Assembly: GCA_963719975.1 (NCBI GenBank) | Contig: CAVRED010000007.1 | Location: 434,001-498,000, forward strand | From: Poindextera sp963719975 | GTDB taxonomy: Bacteria; Pseudomonadota; Alphaproteobacteria; Caulobacterales; Caulobacteraceae | Reading direction: 5' to 3' | Length of the DNA stretch: 64,000 nucleotides | Shown here: positions 33,734 to 41,954 of the stretch, in pieces | How positions within the stretch are numbered: position 1 is the stretch's first letter | Layout of the letters: each line of letters opens with the position of its first letter | Made by a program: the position numbers and the translations under genes | Notes under the pieces: model-generated | Databases searched by the model: none | Told to the model about the DNA's origin: nothing | Seen by the model: the letters and a program-made list of their open reading frames with translations, nothing else

Positions 33734-34189
33734 ATGGCGGGCAAGCTGATCGCGGAGAACCGCCGCGCGCGGTTCGACTACTTCCTGGACGAAACCTTCG
33801 AGGCGGGTCTGGCGCTCACCGGCACTGAAGTGAAGGCGCTGCGCCTGGGAAAGGCGAACATCGCCGAGAGCTACGCCGCCGCCGAGCGCGGTGAACTGGT
33901 GCTGATCAACGCCAACATCCCGGAGTACGGTCCGGCCAACCGTTTCAACCACGCGCCGCGTCGCCCCCGGAAGCTGCTCCTGCACCGCAAGGAGATCGAC
34001 CGTCTGATGGGCGCCATCCAGCGCGAGGGGCGCACGCTGGTGCCCATGCGCCTCTACTTCAACGACCGTGGACGCGTGAAGCTCGAGCTAGCGCTCGCCC
34101 GCGGCAAGAAGGCGCCGGACAAGCGGGCGACGGAGGCCGATCGCGACTGGAAGCGCGAGCAGGGCCGTCTGCTGCGCGACCGCGGCTGA
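33734..34189 (+). CDS. smpB: SsrA-binding protein
   Basis: SmpB binds tmRNA and delivers it to stalled ribosomes in trans-translation. The 151-residue protein shows LIAENRRARFDYFLDETFEA, GTEVKALRLGKANIAESYA, RRPRKLLLHRKEIDRLMG, PMRLYFNDRGRVKLELALAR and a basic C-terminal tail (KRATEADRDWKREQGRLLRD) that mimics mRNA in the ribosome. It lies one base after dapA and six bases before the end of the convergent uracil-DNA glycosylase gene. The ssrA gene itself is not in the window. Confidence 0.97.
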   Translation: MAGKLIAENRRARFDYFLDETFEAGLALTGTEVKALRLGKANIAESYAAAERGELVLINANIPEYGPANRFNHAPRRPRKLLLHRKEIDRLMGAIQREGRTLVPMRLYFNDRGRVKLELALARGKKAPDKRATEADRDWKREQGRLLRDRG

Positions 34190-34195
34190 TGCGCC

Positions 34196-34828
34196 CTAGG
34201 CGAGGTAAGCGCGCGCCGCCTCAAAGACCGCCTCGAACATCGCCGGCGTGAGGCGGCCGGTGTTCGTGTTCAACCGCGAGCAGTGATAGCTGTTGATCAG
34301 CCGATAGCCGGCGTAGTCCGCCTCTGACCCGTGTCCGCCGCTGGCGTCCGAGGGCTTTGCGCCCAACGCCCGCAGCACGTTGCGGCGCGCCACGTCGCCC
34401 AGGGTGACGATCACCTTGAGCTGGCGCAGACTGTCGATCCGCGCCGTCAGGAACGGCCGGCAGGTGGCCTCTTCGATCGGCAGGGGCCGGTTCTTCGGCG
34501 GCGCGCAGCGAACGGCGTTGGTGATCATGCAGTCGATCAGCTCAAGCCCGTCGTCGATGCGGGCGTCGTACCGCCCCTGCGCAAAGCCGGTCTTGATCAG
34601 AGTTTGGTAGAGAAGCACGCCCGCGAAGTCGCCGGTGAACGGCCGGCCCGTTCGATTGGCGCCGGCCCGGCCCGGCGCGAGGCCAACGATCAGGAGCCGC
34701 GCGTGCTGATCGCCGAACGACGGCGCCGGTCCGTTCCACCACTCCGGGTGCTCGCGGCGGTTCTCATGACGATACGCGGCGAGCCTTGCGCAGAGCGGGC
34801 AATCCCTCGGCGGCTCGGCGTCGCTCAA
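34196..34828 (-). CDS. Uracil-DNA glycosylase, family 5 (UDGb-like), Fe-S type
   Basis: A 210-residue DNA repair glycosylase. Motif A is GLAPGRAGANRTGRPFTGD. NAVRCAPPKNRPLP and the motif B region SYHCSRLNTNTGRLT match the family-5 pattern (usually HPSxxNxxTGRLT), here with Cys instead of Pro after His. Cys residues in DCPLCARL, RCAPP and TCRPF are candidates for the 4Fe-4S cluster. Family-5 enzymes lack the classical catalytic Asp/Asn and remove uracil and some deaminated purines. Its ATG overlaps the stop of the upstream NYN gene by four bases. Confidence 0.85.
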   Translation of the reverse strand: MSDAEPPRDCPLCARLAAYRHENRREHPEWWNGPAPSFGDQHARLLIVGLAPGRAGANRTGRPFTGDFAGVLLYQTLIKTGFAQGRYDARIDDGLELIDCMITNAVRCAPPKNRPLPIEEATCRPFLTARIDSLRQLKVIVTLGDVARRNVLRALGAKPSDASGGHGSEADYAGYRLINSYHCSRLNTNTGRLTPAMFEAVFEAARAYLA

Positions 34829-35424
34829 GCGCCCGCGTCCGCCTCCGGCTCCGCCGCCGCTGGCTCGTTCTGGATGAAGCGCGGCATGTGCGGCCGCGCC
34901 GGGCGGCCGATGATCGAGGAAAGGTCCTGAAGGTCGACGAAGGCGTCAGCCTGGCGGCGGAGATCGTCCGAGGCCATCGGCGGCTGCGATTTGACGGTCG
35001 AGACCACCGTCACGCGCACGCCCTTCTGCTGCACGGATTGGACGAGTCGCCGGAAGTCGCCGTCGCCGGAAAACAGAACGACGTGGTCGACGTGGCCGGC
35101 GAGCTCCATCATGTCGACGGCGATCTCGACGTCCATGTCGCCGCGCCAGCGCTTGCGGCCTTCGCGGTCGGTGTATTCCCGCGCCGTCTTCGTCACCAGC
35201 GCATAGCCGTTGTAGTCCAGCCAATCGACCAGCGGCCGGATCGGCGAGTAGTCCTCGTTCTCGACCAGGGCCGTGTAATAGTAGGCGCGGACCAGCACCC
35301 CGCGCGTGCGGAACTCGGCCAGGAGCTTCTTGTAGTCGATGTCGAAGCCGAGGCTCTTGGCCGACGAGTAGAGATTGGCCCCGTCGATAAAGAGGGCGAT
35401 GCGATCATTTGGGTAGAAGGTCAT
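34825..35424 (-). CDS. NYN domain (LabA/DUF88-type) protein
   Basis: A 199-residue protein with a PIN-like NYN domain, a predicted RNase fold. The acidic residues are visible: RIALFIDGANLYSSAK (first Asp), RWRGDMDVEIAVDMMELA (second group) and HVVLFSGDGDFRRLVQSVQQ (third). The C-terminal 40 residues are Pro/Ala/Glu-rich. The ATG at 35424 matches the family start; the open upstream frame is antisense to folK. It is translationally coupled to the DNA glycosylase gene. A role in RNA processing is family knowledge only. Confidence 0.88.
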   Translation of the reverse strand: MTFYPNDRIALFIDGANLYSSAKSLGFDIDYKKLLAEFRTRGVLVRAYYYTALVENEDYSPIRPLVDWLDYNGYALVTKTAREYTDREGRKRWRGDMDVEIAVDMMELAGHVDHVVLFSGDGDFRRLVQSVQQKGVRVTVVSTVKSQPPMASDDLRRQADAFVDLQDLSSIIGRPARPHMPRFIQNEPAAAEPEADAGA

Positions 35425-35439
35425 GAGTTCATCGCCTTG

Positions 35440-35942
35440 ATGCTGGACGACGCCGTCCTGATCGCGCTTGGGAGCAATCTCGCCGGGCCATTTGCGGACC
35501 CGAGGCGCTGCTGGAGGCGGCGTTGAGCCGGTTTGCGGATACGCAGCTGGCGCTGGTGAGACGATCGTCATGGTGGCGATCCGCATCCTGGCCCGACCCA
35601 AGCCTGCCTGACTACCTCAATGGTCTGGCGCTTGTCGAGACGAGCCTCGGCGCCGCGCGAGACGCTGGCCGTGCTCTGCCGCCTCGAGCAGCAGTTCGGC
35701 CGCGAAAGCGGCGCGCGCAACGCTCCGCGCACGCTCGATCTCGACCTGATCGCCCACGGGCGCGCGGTCGTCGACGAGCCGGGCTGATCCTGCCGCATCC
35801 GAGGGCGCACGAACGCCTGTTCGTCATGGGACCGCTGGCCGAGATCGCGCCGGACTGGGTGCATCCCGTTCTTGGCGAAACAGCCGCGGCGCTGGCCGCA
35901 AGAGCGACGATCGGCCTGGACGCGGGGCCTATCAGTCCATAA
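35440..35942 (+). CDS. folK: Hydroxymethyldihydropterin pyrophosphokinase (three frame breaks)
   Basis: FolK transfers pyrophosphate from ATP in folate synthesis. Fragments of one normal protein of about 167 residues lie in successive frames: MLDDAVLIALGSNLAGPFAD to about 35500, then LEAALSRFADTQLALVRRSS and SLPDYLNGLALVETSL to about 35650. The next frame has RETLAVLCRLEQQFGRESG and the signature RTLDLDLIAHG, to about 35783, and finally LILPHPRAHERLFVMGPLAE to the TAA at 35942. One base appears lost near 35502, gained near 35651 and lost in the G run 35781-35783. All motifs are conserved, so sequence error is likelier than decay. It is divergent from the NYN gene and precedes carbonic anhydrase. 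Confidence 0.8.
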
Positions 35943-35952
35943 TCAGCGCGCC

Positions 35953-36551
35953 GTGCTCGACCACCTGAAAGCCAACAACCGCGCCTGGGCGCGAGCGCAA
36001 GGTCGCCGCCGACCCGGGGTTCTTCAAGCGGCTGCGAGGGCCAGCAGGCGCCGGAATATCTGTGGATCGGCTGCTCCGACAGCCGCGTGCCCGCCAACGA
36101 GATCGTCGGCCTCGACCCGGGCGAGCTGTTCGTGCACCGCAACGTCGCCAATCTCGCCCCGCCGCAGGACGCCAATTATCTGTCGGTGCTGCAGTTCGCC
36201 GTCGACGTCCTGAAGGTCAAGCACGTCATCGTGGTCGGCCATTATGGCTGCGGCGGCGTGACGCGCGGCGGTGGACGGCCAGCGGCGCGGCCTGGTCGAC
36301 CACTGGCTGCATCCGATCCGCGAGGTCGCTCACGACCACGCCGCGAGCTCGGCGCGATTGCCGATGGCGCGGCCCGGCTCGACCGGCTGTGCGAGCTCAA
36401 CGTCATGCGCCAGGTCGAGAACGTCGCCTCCGACGTCTTCGTGCAGGACGCCTGGGCGCGCGGCCAGCCGCTCAGCGTGCACGGCTGGGTCTATTCGCTG
36501 GCCGACGGCCTGGTCAACGATCTGGGCGTCACCGTGAGCAGCGCCGGCTGA
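35953..36551 (+). CDS. Beta-carbonic anhydrase (four frame breaks)
   Basis: A beta-class carbonic anhydrase of about 200 residues, interconverting CO2 and bicarbonate. Zinc ligands are in WIGCSDSRVPANEIVGL (Cys, Asp-Arg dyad) and VVGHYGCGGV (His, Cys). The C-terminal part has LCELNVMRQVENVASDVFVQ and VHGWVYSLADGLVNDLGV. The correct reading moves between frames at about 35991, 36034, 36266 and 36342. The segments between breaks (LDHLKANNRAW, RKVAADPGFFKRL, VDGQRRGLVDHWLHPIREVA, ELGAIADGAARL) are all recognisable. The start GTG 35953 is chosen from the family N-terminus. The dense indels with intact residues point to low-quality sequence here. Confidence 0.8.
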
Positions 36552-36560
36552 GGGGCCGCG

Positions 36561-37286
36561 TCAGTTCGTCGGGGCGGTCAGATGCGCCGCCTGCAGCTCC
36601 TGCTCGGCCGCGACCAGTTCCTGATGGAACTTCGCGTTCTGCAACAGCTCGCCGCCGACCGCCGCGCCAAGCGCCTGGCCGCCCACGATGTCGCTGCGAT
36701 AGTGCGCCGCGCAGATCAGGCGGCTCTCCGCATAGTCTCGTGCGCGATTCATGATCTGGGCGGCGTTGTCCGGCATGGCCTGAGCCAGCACGACGGCCAT
36801 GGCGAAAGCCATCGTCGCGTGGCCGCTGGGGTAGGAGCTCTGCGGCGCGTCCTCGCGATCGCAGGTCTTCAGGGAACCGTCCAGCACCCAGGGACGATTG
36901 CGCTTGAAGGCGTCCTTGGCTTTCGAGGCCGCGATGGCTTCTTCATTGCGCACAGCGGCCAAGAGGTGAGCGGTGGCGGGCAGCGCGCTCAGGTCGAAGC
37001 CGGGGGCGATCGCGCTCTGGAAGATCGTCCCGTTCTCGTTCTCCGCATCCCATTTCGCCTGGTCCCAGCGGTCCGGCGCAGTCTCGGTCGCGATCCGGCG
37101 CAGTTCCGCCAGCTCCGCCACGTTCGCCGGTGATCCATCGGCTGGCGGCGCGGGAAGCAGCCGCACCGGATCGACGTCGGCAGCGGAAAGAAACTGCAGC
37201 GTCTTCTGCTGGGCGATCGCGCCGCCGCCGCCCATGAGAACCAGCAGCGCCATGCCGATCATGGCGAACGATGTGCGACGCTTCAT
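36561..37286 (-). CDS. Class A nonspecific acid phosphatase (PAP2 superfamily)
   Basis: A 241-residue periplasmic acid phosphatase of the PhoN/PhoC type. A signal peptide spans about 1-25 (ALLVLMGGGGAIAQQ). The tripartite active site is complete: KRNRPWV (Lys and Arg), SSYPSGHATMAFAMA (Ser-Gly-His) and ESRLICAAHYRSDIVGG (Arg, nucleophilic His, Asp). The ATG at 37286 gives a normal signal peptide, while the longer frame adds an arginine-rich stretch. It removes phosphate from organic monoesters outside the inner membrane. It is convergent with carbonic anhydrase and divergent from rpoZ. Confidence 0.92.
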   Translation of the reverse strand: MKRRTSFAMIGMALLVLMGGGGAIAQQKTLQFLSAADVDPVRLLPAPPADGSPANVAELAELRRIATETAPDRWDQAKWDAENENGTIFQSAIAPGFDLSALPATAHLLAAVRNEEAIAASKAKDAFKRNRPWVLDGSLKTCDREDAPQSSYPSGHATMAFAMAVVLAQAMPDNAAQIMNRARDYAESRLICAAHYRSDIVGGQALGAAVGGELLQNAKFHQELVAAEQELQAAHLTAPTN

Positions 37287-37374
37287 GGCTTCAACCCCCG
37301 AACTCCCGCCCGAAGGAAGGTAGAAGCGCTGGGTGTCAGTCCTGCGACAGAGACGCCCGGGCGCCCTCGCGGCA

Positions 37375-37403
37375 TTGCAACATCGACGAAAAACCACTAT
37401 TTT
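37375..37403 (+). promoter_or_regulatory. Sigma-70-type promoter of rpoZ-rsh
   Basis: TTGCAA (37375-37380) and TATTTT (37398-37403) are separated by 17 bases, close to the consensus of housekeeping promoters. The rpoZ ATG lies 31 bases downstream of the -10 element. It probably drives rpoZ and the overlapping rsh gene. Confidence 0.55.
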
Positions 37404-37434
37404 CCTTGGCCTTCATCCCCATCCGAGAGCGTCA

Positions 37435-37794
37435 ATGGCCCGCGTCACCGTCGAAGACTGCGTCGAGAAAGTTCCCAACCGCTTCAACCTGGTTCTGCTC
37501 GCGGCCCATCGCGCACGCGCCATCTCGGCCGGCGCGTCCTTGATGGTCGACCGCGACAACGACAAGAACCCGGTGGTCGCCCTGCGGGAGATCGCCGATG
37601 ACGTCGTCGATTCCGAAGGCCTGCGTGAGAGCCTGATCGTCAGCCTGCAGCGCGTCGACGAGCACGCGGACGCCGAGGAAGAGGCCGAAACGCTGGCCCT
37701 GCTGGCCGATCCGCAGCACCAGCATATGAGCGAACAGGAACTGGTCCGCGCGCTGCAAAGCGACCGCGACGGCGGTCAAGAGGAGCGGTACTGA
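37435..37794 (+). CDS. rpoZ: DNA-directed RNA polymerase subunit omega
   Basis: The omega subunit, which helps assemble RNA polymerase by holding beta-prime. The 119-residue protein begins MARVTVEDCVEKVPNRFNLV and LLAAHRARAISAGASLMVDR, then NPVVALREIADDVV, all typical. An acidic alphaproteobacterial C-terminal tail follows (HADAEEEAETLALLADPQHQ). It is followed directly by rsh, with GAGGAG near its end serving as ribosome binding site for that gene. The rpoZ-spoT order is conserved in many proteobacteria and links polymerase to ppGpp control. Confidence 0.95.
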   Translation: MARVTVEDCVEKVPNRFNLVLLAAHRARAISAGASLMVDRDNDKNPVVALREIADDVVDSEGLRESLIVSLQRVDEHADAEEEAETLALLADPQHQHMSEQELVRALQSDRDGGQEERY

Positions 37795-40075
37795 CCGGCC
37801 AAGCCGCAGAACCGACCCCGGTCGCGACGGCCCCTGTCGCGACGACCCCAGCGCTCGCCGAACCCGACGTCGCGCCGAAGCCCAGGCGCCGCACGCCGCC
37901 GAACCTGCTGCGCCAGTACGAGCTGATCGAGCGGGTCAAGTCCTACGACCCGACCGCCGATGAGGGCCTCCTCAACCGCGCCTATGTCTACGCCATGCGC
38001 GTTCACGGGTCGCAGACCCGCGCCTCGGGCGACCCCTATTTCGCCCACCCGATCGAGGTCGCGGGCATCCTGACCGACTATCGGCTGGACAGCGCCTCGA
38101 TCGTGACCGCGCTTTTGCACGACGTGATCGAGGATACGCCGACCACCCGGGACGATATCGAGGGCCTGTTCGGCGCCGACATCGCCGAGCTGGTCGAGGG
38201 GGTGACCAAGCTCTCGCGGCTGGAGCTCACCGCCGAGCACACGCGCCAGGCCGAGAACCTGCGCAAGTTCATCCTGGCCATCTCGAAGGATGTGCGCGTC
38301 CTGATGGTCAAGCTGGCGGACCGCCTGCACAACATGCGCACGCTGACCTTCATCACCGATGCGGCCAAGCGCGAGCGCATCGCGCGCGAGACGCTGGATA
38401 TCTATGCGCCGCTCGCCCGCTCGATCGGCTGCCACCGCATCTGCACCGAGCTCGAGGAGCTGGCGTTCCAGCACCTGAATCCGATCGCCCGCGATGCGAT
38501 CGTGCGCCGCCTCGAGACCCTGCGCGTGAGCCAAGGCGCGGCGGTTTCCGTCATCGCTGACGAAATCACCGCCAAGCTGGGCGCCCAGGGACTGACGGCG
38601 CACGTCTATGGGCGCGAGAAGCACCCCTATTCGATCTGGCGGAAGCTGCAGCGCAAGTCGATCAGCTTCTACCAGCTGTCCGACATCTACGCGTTTCGGG
38701 TGATCGTCGAGTCCGAGGGCGACTGCTATCGCGCGCTCGGCATCGTGCATCGCCTGTGGCCCTGCGTTCCCGAGCGGTTCAAGGACTTCATCTCGACGCC
38801 CAAGCGCAACAACTACCGCTCGCTGCACACGACCGTGGTGGGGCCGAAGGGCATGCGCATCGAGTTGCAGATCCGCACCGAGGCCATGGATCGGGTGGCC
38901 GAGGAGGGCGTGGCCGCCCATTGGCGCTACAAGGACGAGTCCTATGGCTTCGACGCCGAGGCGATGGAGGCCGCCGGCGGCCGCGATCCCTTGGTGAACC
39001 TGCGCCAGCTGGTGCAGGTGCTCGAGCACGGCGGCGACGCCGAGGACCTGGTCGAGCATGCCAAGCTCGAGATGTTCGTCGACCAGGTGTTTGTCTTCAC
39101 GCCGAAAGGTCAGCTGATCAGCCTGCCCCGCGGCGCCATGCCGCTCGACTTCGCCTACGCGGTGCACTCCGACGTCGGTGACACAACGGTGGGCGTGAAG
39201 ATCAACGGCGAGCTCAGCCGCTGCGCACGCCGCTCTCCAACGGCGACGTGGTCGAAGTGGTCCGCGGCGCCTCGGCCCCCGCGCATCCGGAATGGCGCTC
39301 GATGGCCATCACCGGCCGCGCCCGATCCGCCATCCGCCGCCACATCCGCCAGACCGAACGCGAGGAGTTCATCCGGCTCGGCCGCGCCTCGATCGACCAG
39401 ACCTTCGAACGGGCGGGCAAGTCGCGGGCGAGCGTCGTGCTGCGCCCGGCGCTCGACCGTTTCGGCGTCGCGACCGAGGAGGAGCTGTTCGAGGCGGTCG
39501 GCCGTGGCCGCGCAACGCCCGGCCAGGTGCTGCAGACCATCTTCCCGGGGCTGAAGGAGAGCGGCAAGGCCAGCGCCGCCGCCCAACGACGTATCGAGGA
39601 CGGCGCCGGCGCGCGCCTCTTCGTGCGCGGTGGCGGGCTCACGCCCGGCGTTTCGCTGCATTTCGGCGAATGCTGCAACCCGCTGCCGGGCGACCGCATC
39701 GTGGGCATCCTCGAGCCCGGGTCCGAGGGGCTCGTCGTCCACGCGATCGACTGCCCTCGGCTGGCCGAGTTCGAGGACCGCGACGACCTCTGGCGCGACC
39801 TGCAGTGGACGCCCCAGGCCGAGGACGGCACCGTTTCCCAGGCCCGGCTGACGGCGACCATTCGCGACGCGCCTGGCGTGCTCGGCCAAGCCTGCACCAT
39901 CATCGGCGAGGCCGGCGGCAACATCATCGGCCTGCGCATGGATCATCGCGGCCAGGGAGACTTCTTCGACGTCGACTTCGATCTCGAGGTCCGCGACGCC
40001 CGCCACCTGACCAACATCGCCGCCGCCCTGCGCGCATGCCCGCCGGTGGAGACGGTCGAGCGGGCGCGGGGCTGA
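37791..40075 (+). CDS. rsh: Bifunctional (p)ppGpp synthetase/hydrolase, Rsh/SpoT (one frame break)
   Basis: The stringent-response enzyme, about 761 residues with the frame restored. The hydrolase HD domain has ALLHDVIEDTPTTRDDIEGL and MVKLADRLHNMRTL. The synthetase has YGREKHPYSIWRKLQRK, IYAFRVIV, TPKRNNYRSLHTTVVGPKG and MRIELQIRTEAMDRVAEEGV. The TGS domain follows (VFVFTPKGQLISLPRGAMPL), and the ACT domain is at the end. At 39216-39218 one G is missing: after GVKINGEL the sequence continues in the next frame (PLRTPLSNGDVVEVVRG). There is no ATG, GTG or TTG before 37995, although homologous sequence (NLLRQYELIERVKSYDPTA) starts well upstream. CTG 37791, in CTGA over the rpoZ stop with GAGGAG ahead, is the likeliest start. 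Confidence 0.88.
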
Positions 40076-40154
40076 AGCGCTCCCTCAGGCCGAAGCGGTG
40101 ACGTCGGGCCTATGGGTGGAAGAATCCCGCCGCCTGAATTACATGCTGGCGTCC

Positions 40155-40739
40155 ATGACCAACGACGACGTCCTGGCTGAATTCCGCGACTCCGGCGCGC
40201 TCCGGGAGGGGCACTTCATCCTCTCTTCGGGCCTGCATTCGGGCGTGTTCCTGCAGAAGAACCTGGTCTTCATGCATCCGGAGCGGTGCGAGCGGCTCTG
40301 CCGGGCGCTCGCGGCCAAGATCACCGCCGCCGTCGGCGCGGTCGATGTCGTCATCTCGCCGGCGGTCGGCGGCATCATTCCGGGCTACGAGACCGCCCGG
40401 CAGCTCGGCGTGCCGGCGATCTATCTCGAGCGGGAAGGGGGCGCGCTCAAGTTCCGCCGCGCCTTCTCGATCAAGCCTGGCGCACGGGTCGCGGTGGTGG
40501 AGGACATCGTCTCGACCGGCCTTTCCCTCCGAGAGACGGTCGAGGCCGTCGAGGCGGCCGGCGGCAAGGTGCTGTGCGCGGCATGCATCGTCGACCGGTC
40601 CGGCGGCAAGGCGGATGCCGGCGCGCCGCTGGTGGCGCTGGCCAGCCTGGACGTTCCAACCTTCCCCGCCGATGCGCTGCCGCCCCAGCTCGCGGCGTTG
40701 CCGGCCGAGGAGCCGGGCAGCCGGAGGCTCTCCGCATGA
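40155..40739 (+). CDS. pyrE: Orotate phosphoribosyltransferase
   Basis: PyrE adds PRPP-derived ribose phosphate to orotate in pyrimidine synthesis. The protein of about 194 residues has the family start MTNDDVLAEFRDSGAL, EGHFILSSGLHSGVFLQKNL, VDVVISPAVGGIIPGYETA, and the PRPP-binding motif VAVVEDIVSTGLSLRETVEA. I place the start at ATG 40155 by similarity; ATG 40143 and GTG 40098 are alternatives. The stop overlaps the pdxJ ATG by four bases. It lies 79 bases after rsh, so the operon from rpoZ may continue through it. Confidence 0.93.
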   Translation: MTNDDVLAEFRDSGALREGHFILSSGLHSGVFLQKNLVFMHPERCERLCRALAAKITAAVGAVDVVISPAVGGIIPGYETARQLGVPAIYLEREGGALKFRRAFSIKPGARVAVVEDIVSTGLSLRETVEAVEAAGGKVLCAACIVDRSGGKADAGAPLVALASLDVPTFPADALPPQLAALPAEEPGSRRLSA

Positions 40740-41494
40740 GCCGTCTGCGCCTCGGCGTGAACATCGACCATGTCGCGACGATCCGGAACGCTCGCGGCGA
40801 GTCCTACCCTGACCCCGCGCGGGCGGCCGAGGTCGCGATCCTCGCCGGCGCCGACGGCATCACCGCCCACCTGCGCGAGGATCGCCGCCACATCTCAGAC
40901 GCCGACATCGAGACGCTGGCGGCCCTCTGCCGCAAGCGCGGCCGGCCGCTGAATTTCGAGATGGCCGTGACCCAAGAGATGGAGCAGATCGCGCTCCGCC
41001 ATCGACCGCACGCCGCCGCGCTGGTGCCGGAGCGGCGCGAGGAGGTGACCACCGAGGGCGGGCTGAACGTCAGAGGCGAGCACAATGCGGTCGCCCCCGT
41101 CGTCACGCGTCTGAAGGAGGCCGGCATCCGCGTCTCGCTCTTCATCGACGCCGATCCGGGCCAGATCGAAGCGGCCGTGTCCGTGGGCGCCCAGGTCGTC
41201 GAGCTGCACGTCGGCGCCTATTGCATGGCCGTGCGTGAGCGCAACGCCGAGGCGCCGGCGCTTTTCGCCCGCCTGCGCGCGGCGGCGGTGCAAGCCGCCG
41301 CGCTTGGCCTCGAAGTGCACGCCGGCCACGGCATCGACTACGAAACCGTCCCCTCGATCGCCGCCATCCCCGAGCTCGCCGAGCTCAACATCGGCCACTT
41401 CCTGATCGGCGAGGCCATCTTCACCGGTCTCGACCCTGCGATACGGCGGATGCGCGCGCTGATGGACGCCGCGCGCGACGAGGCGGCCGCTTGA
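40736..41494 (+). CDS. pdxJ: Pyridoxine 5'-phosphate synthase
   Basis: PdxJ makes the PLP precursor pyridoxine 5'-phosphate from 1-deoxyxylulose 5-phosphate and 3-amino-2-oxopropyl phosphate. The 252-residue TIM-barrel protein has LGVNIDHVATIRNARGESYP, GADGITAHLREDRRHISDAD, NFEMAVTQEM, VPERREEVTTEGGLNV, VSLFIDAD and LEVHAGHGIDYETV. All catalytic regions are present. It is coupled to pyrE before and acpS after by four-base overlaps. The pdxJ-acpS-lepB-rnc-era order is a conserved proteobacterial cluster. Confidence 0.97.
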   Translation: MSRLRLGVNIDHVATIRNARGESYPDPARAAEVAILAGADGITAHLREDRRHISDADIETLAALCRKRGRPLNFEMAVTQEMEQIALRHRPHAAALVPERREEVTTEGGLNVRGEHNAVAPVVTRLKEAGIRVSLFIDADPGQIEAAVSVGAQVVELHVGAYCMAVRERNAEAPALFARLRAAAVQAAALGLEVHAGHGIDYETVPSIAAIPELAELNIGHFLIGEAIFTGLDPAIRRMRALMDAARDEAAA

Positions 41495-41940
41495 TCGTCG
41501 GCATCGGCTCCGACCTGGCCGACATCAGGCGCATCGAAAAGACGCTCGAGCGTTTCGGCGAGCGTTTCGTCAACCGCATCTTCACCGAGGCCGAGCGCGA
41601 GCGGTCCGAGCGGCGCGGCGACCGCGCTTCCAGCTACGCCAAGCGGTTCGCCGCCAAGGAGGCCTGCTCCAAAGCGCTCGGCACGGGTTTAAAGCGCGGC
41701 GTCTTCTGGCGCGACATGGGCGTGGTCAACCTGCGTTCCGGCCGCCCGACGCTGGCGCTGACCGGCGGCGCCGCCAAGCGGCTGGCCGAGATCACGCCCG
41801 CCGGCATGACCGCGCACGTGCACCTCAGCCTCACCGACGACCACCCCTACGCCCAGGCCTTCGTTGTCATCGAGGCGCTGGAGGGCCCGCCGGAGCCAAC
41901 CCAGGCCGCTCGCCTTGCTCGCGCCGCATCGAACGTCTAG
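41491..41940 (+). CDS. acpS: Holo-[acyl-carrier-protein] synthase
   Basis: AcpS transfers 4'-phosphopantetheine from CoA to acyl carrier protein. The 149-residue protein begins IVGIGSDLADIRRIEKTLER with the conserved Asp, and the second motif is YAKRFAAKEACSKALGTGL with the metal-binding Glu. The start TTG overlaps the pdxJ stop (TTGA). A C-terminal tail (EGPPEPTQAARLARAASNV) extends slightly beyond the usual end. It is within the pyrE-to-recO run of coupled genes. Confidence 0.95.
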   Translation: MIVGIGSDLADIRRIEKTLERFGERFVNRIFTEAERERSERRGDRASSYAKRFAAKEACSKALGTGLKRGVFWRDMGVVNLRSGRPTLALTGGAAKRLAEITPAGMTAHVHLSLTDDHPYAQAFVVIEALEGPPEPTQAARLARAASNV

Positions 41941-41954
41941 CAAGGCGCGCCGGT

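Noticed and set aside
36087..36551. A shorter complete carbonic anhydrase starting at 36087
   Set aside because: It would lack the first zinc ligand Cys and contain an out-of-frame central stretch; the gene is better explained as one frame-disturbed protein from 35953.
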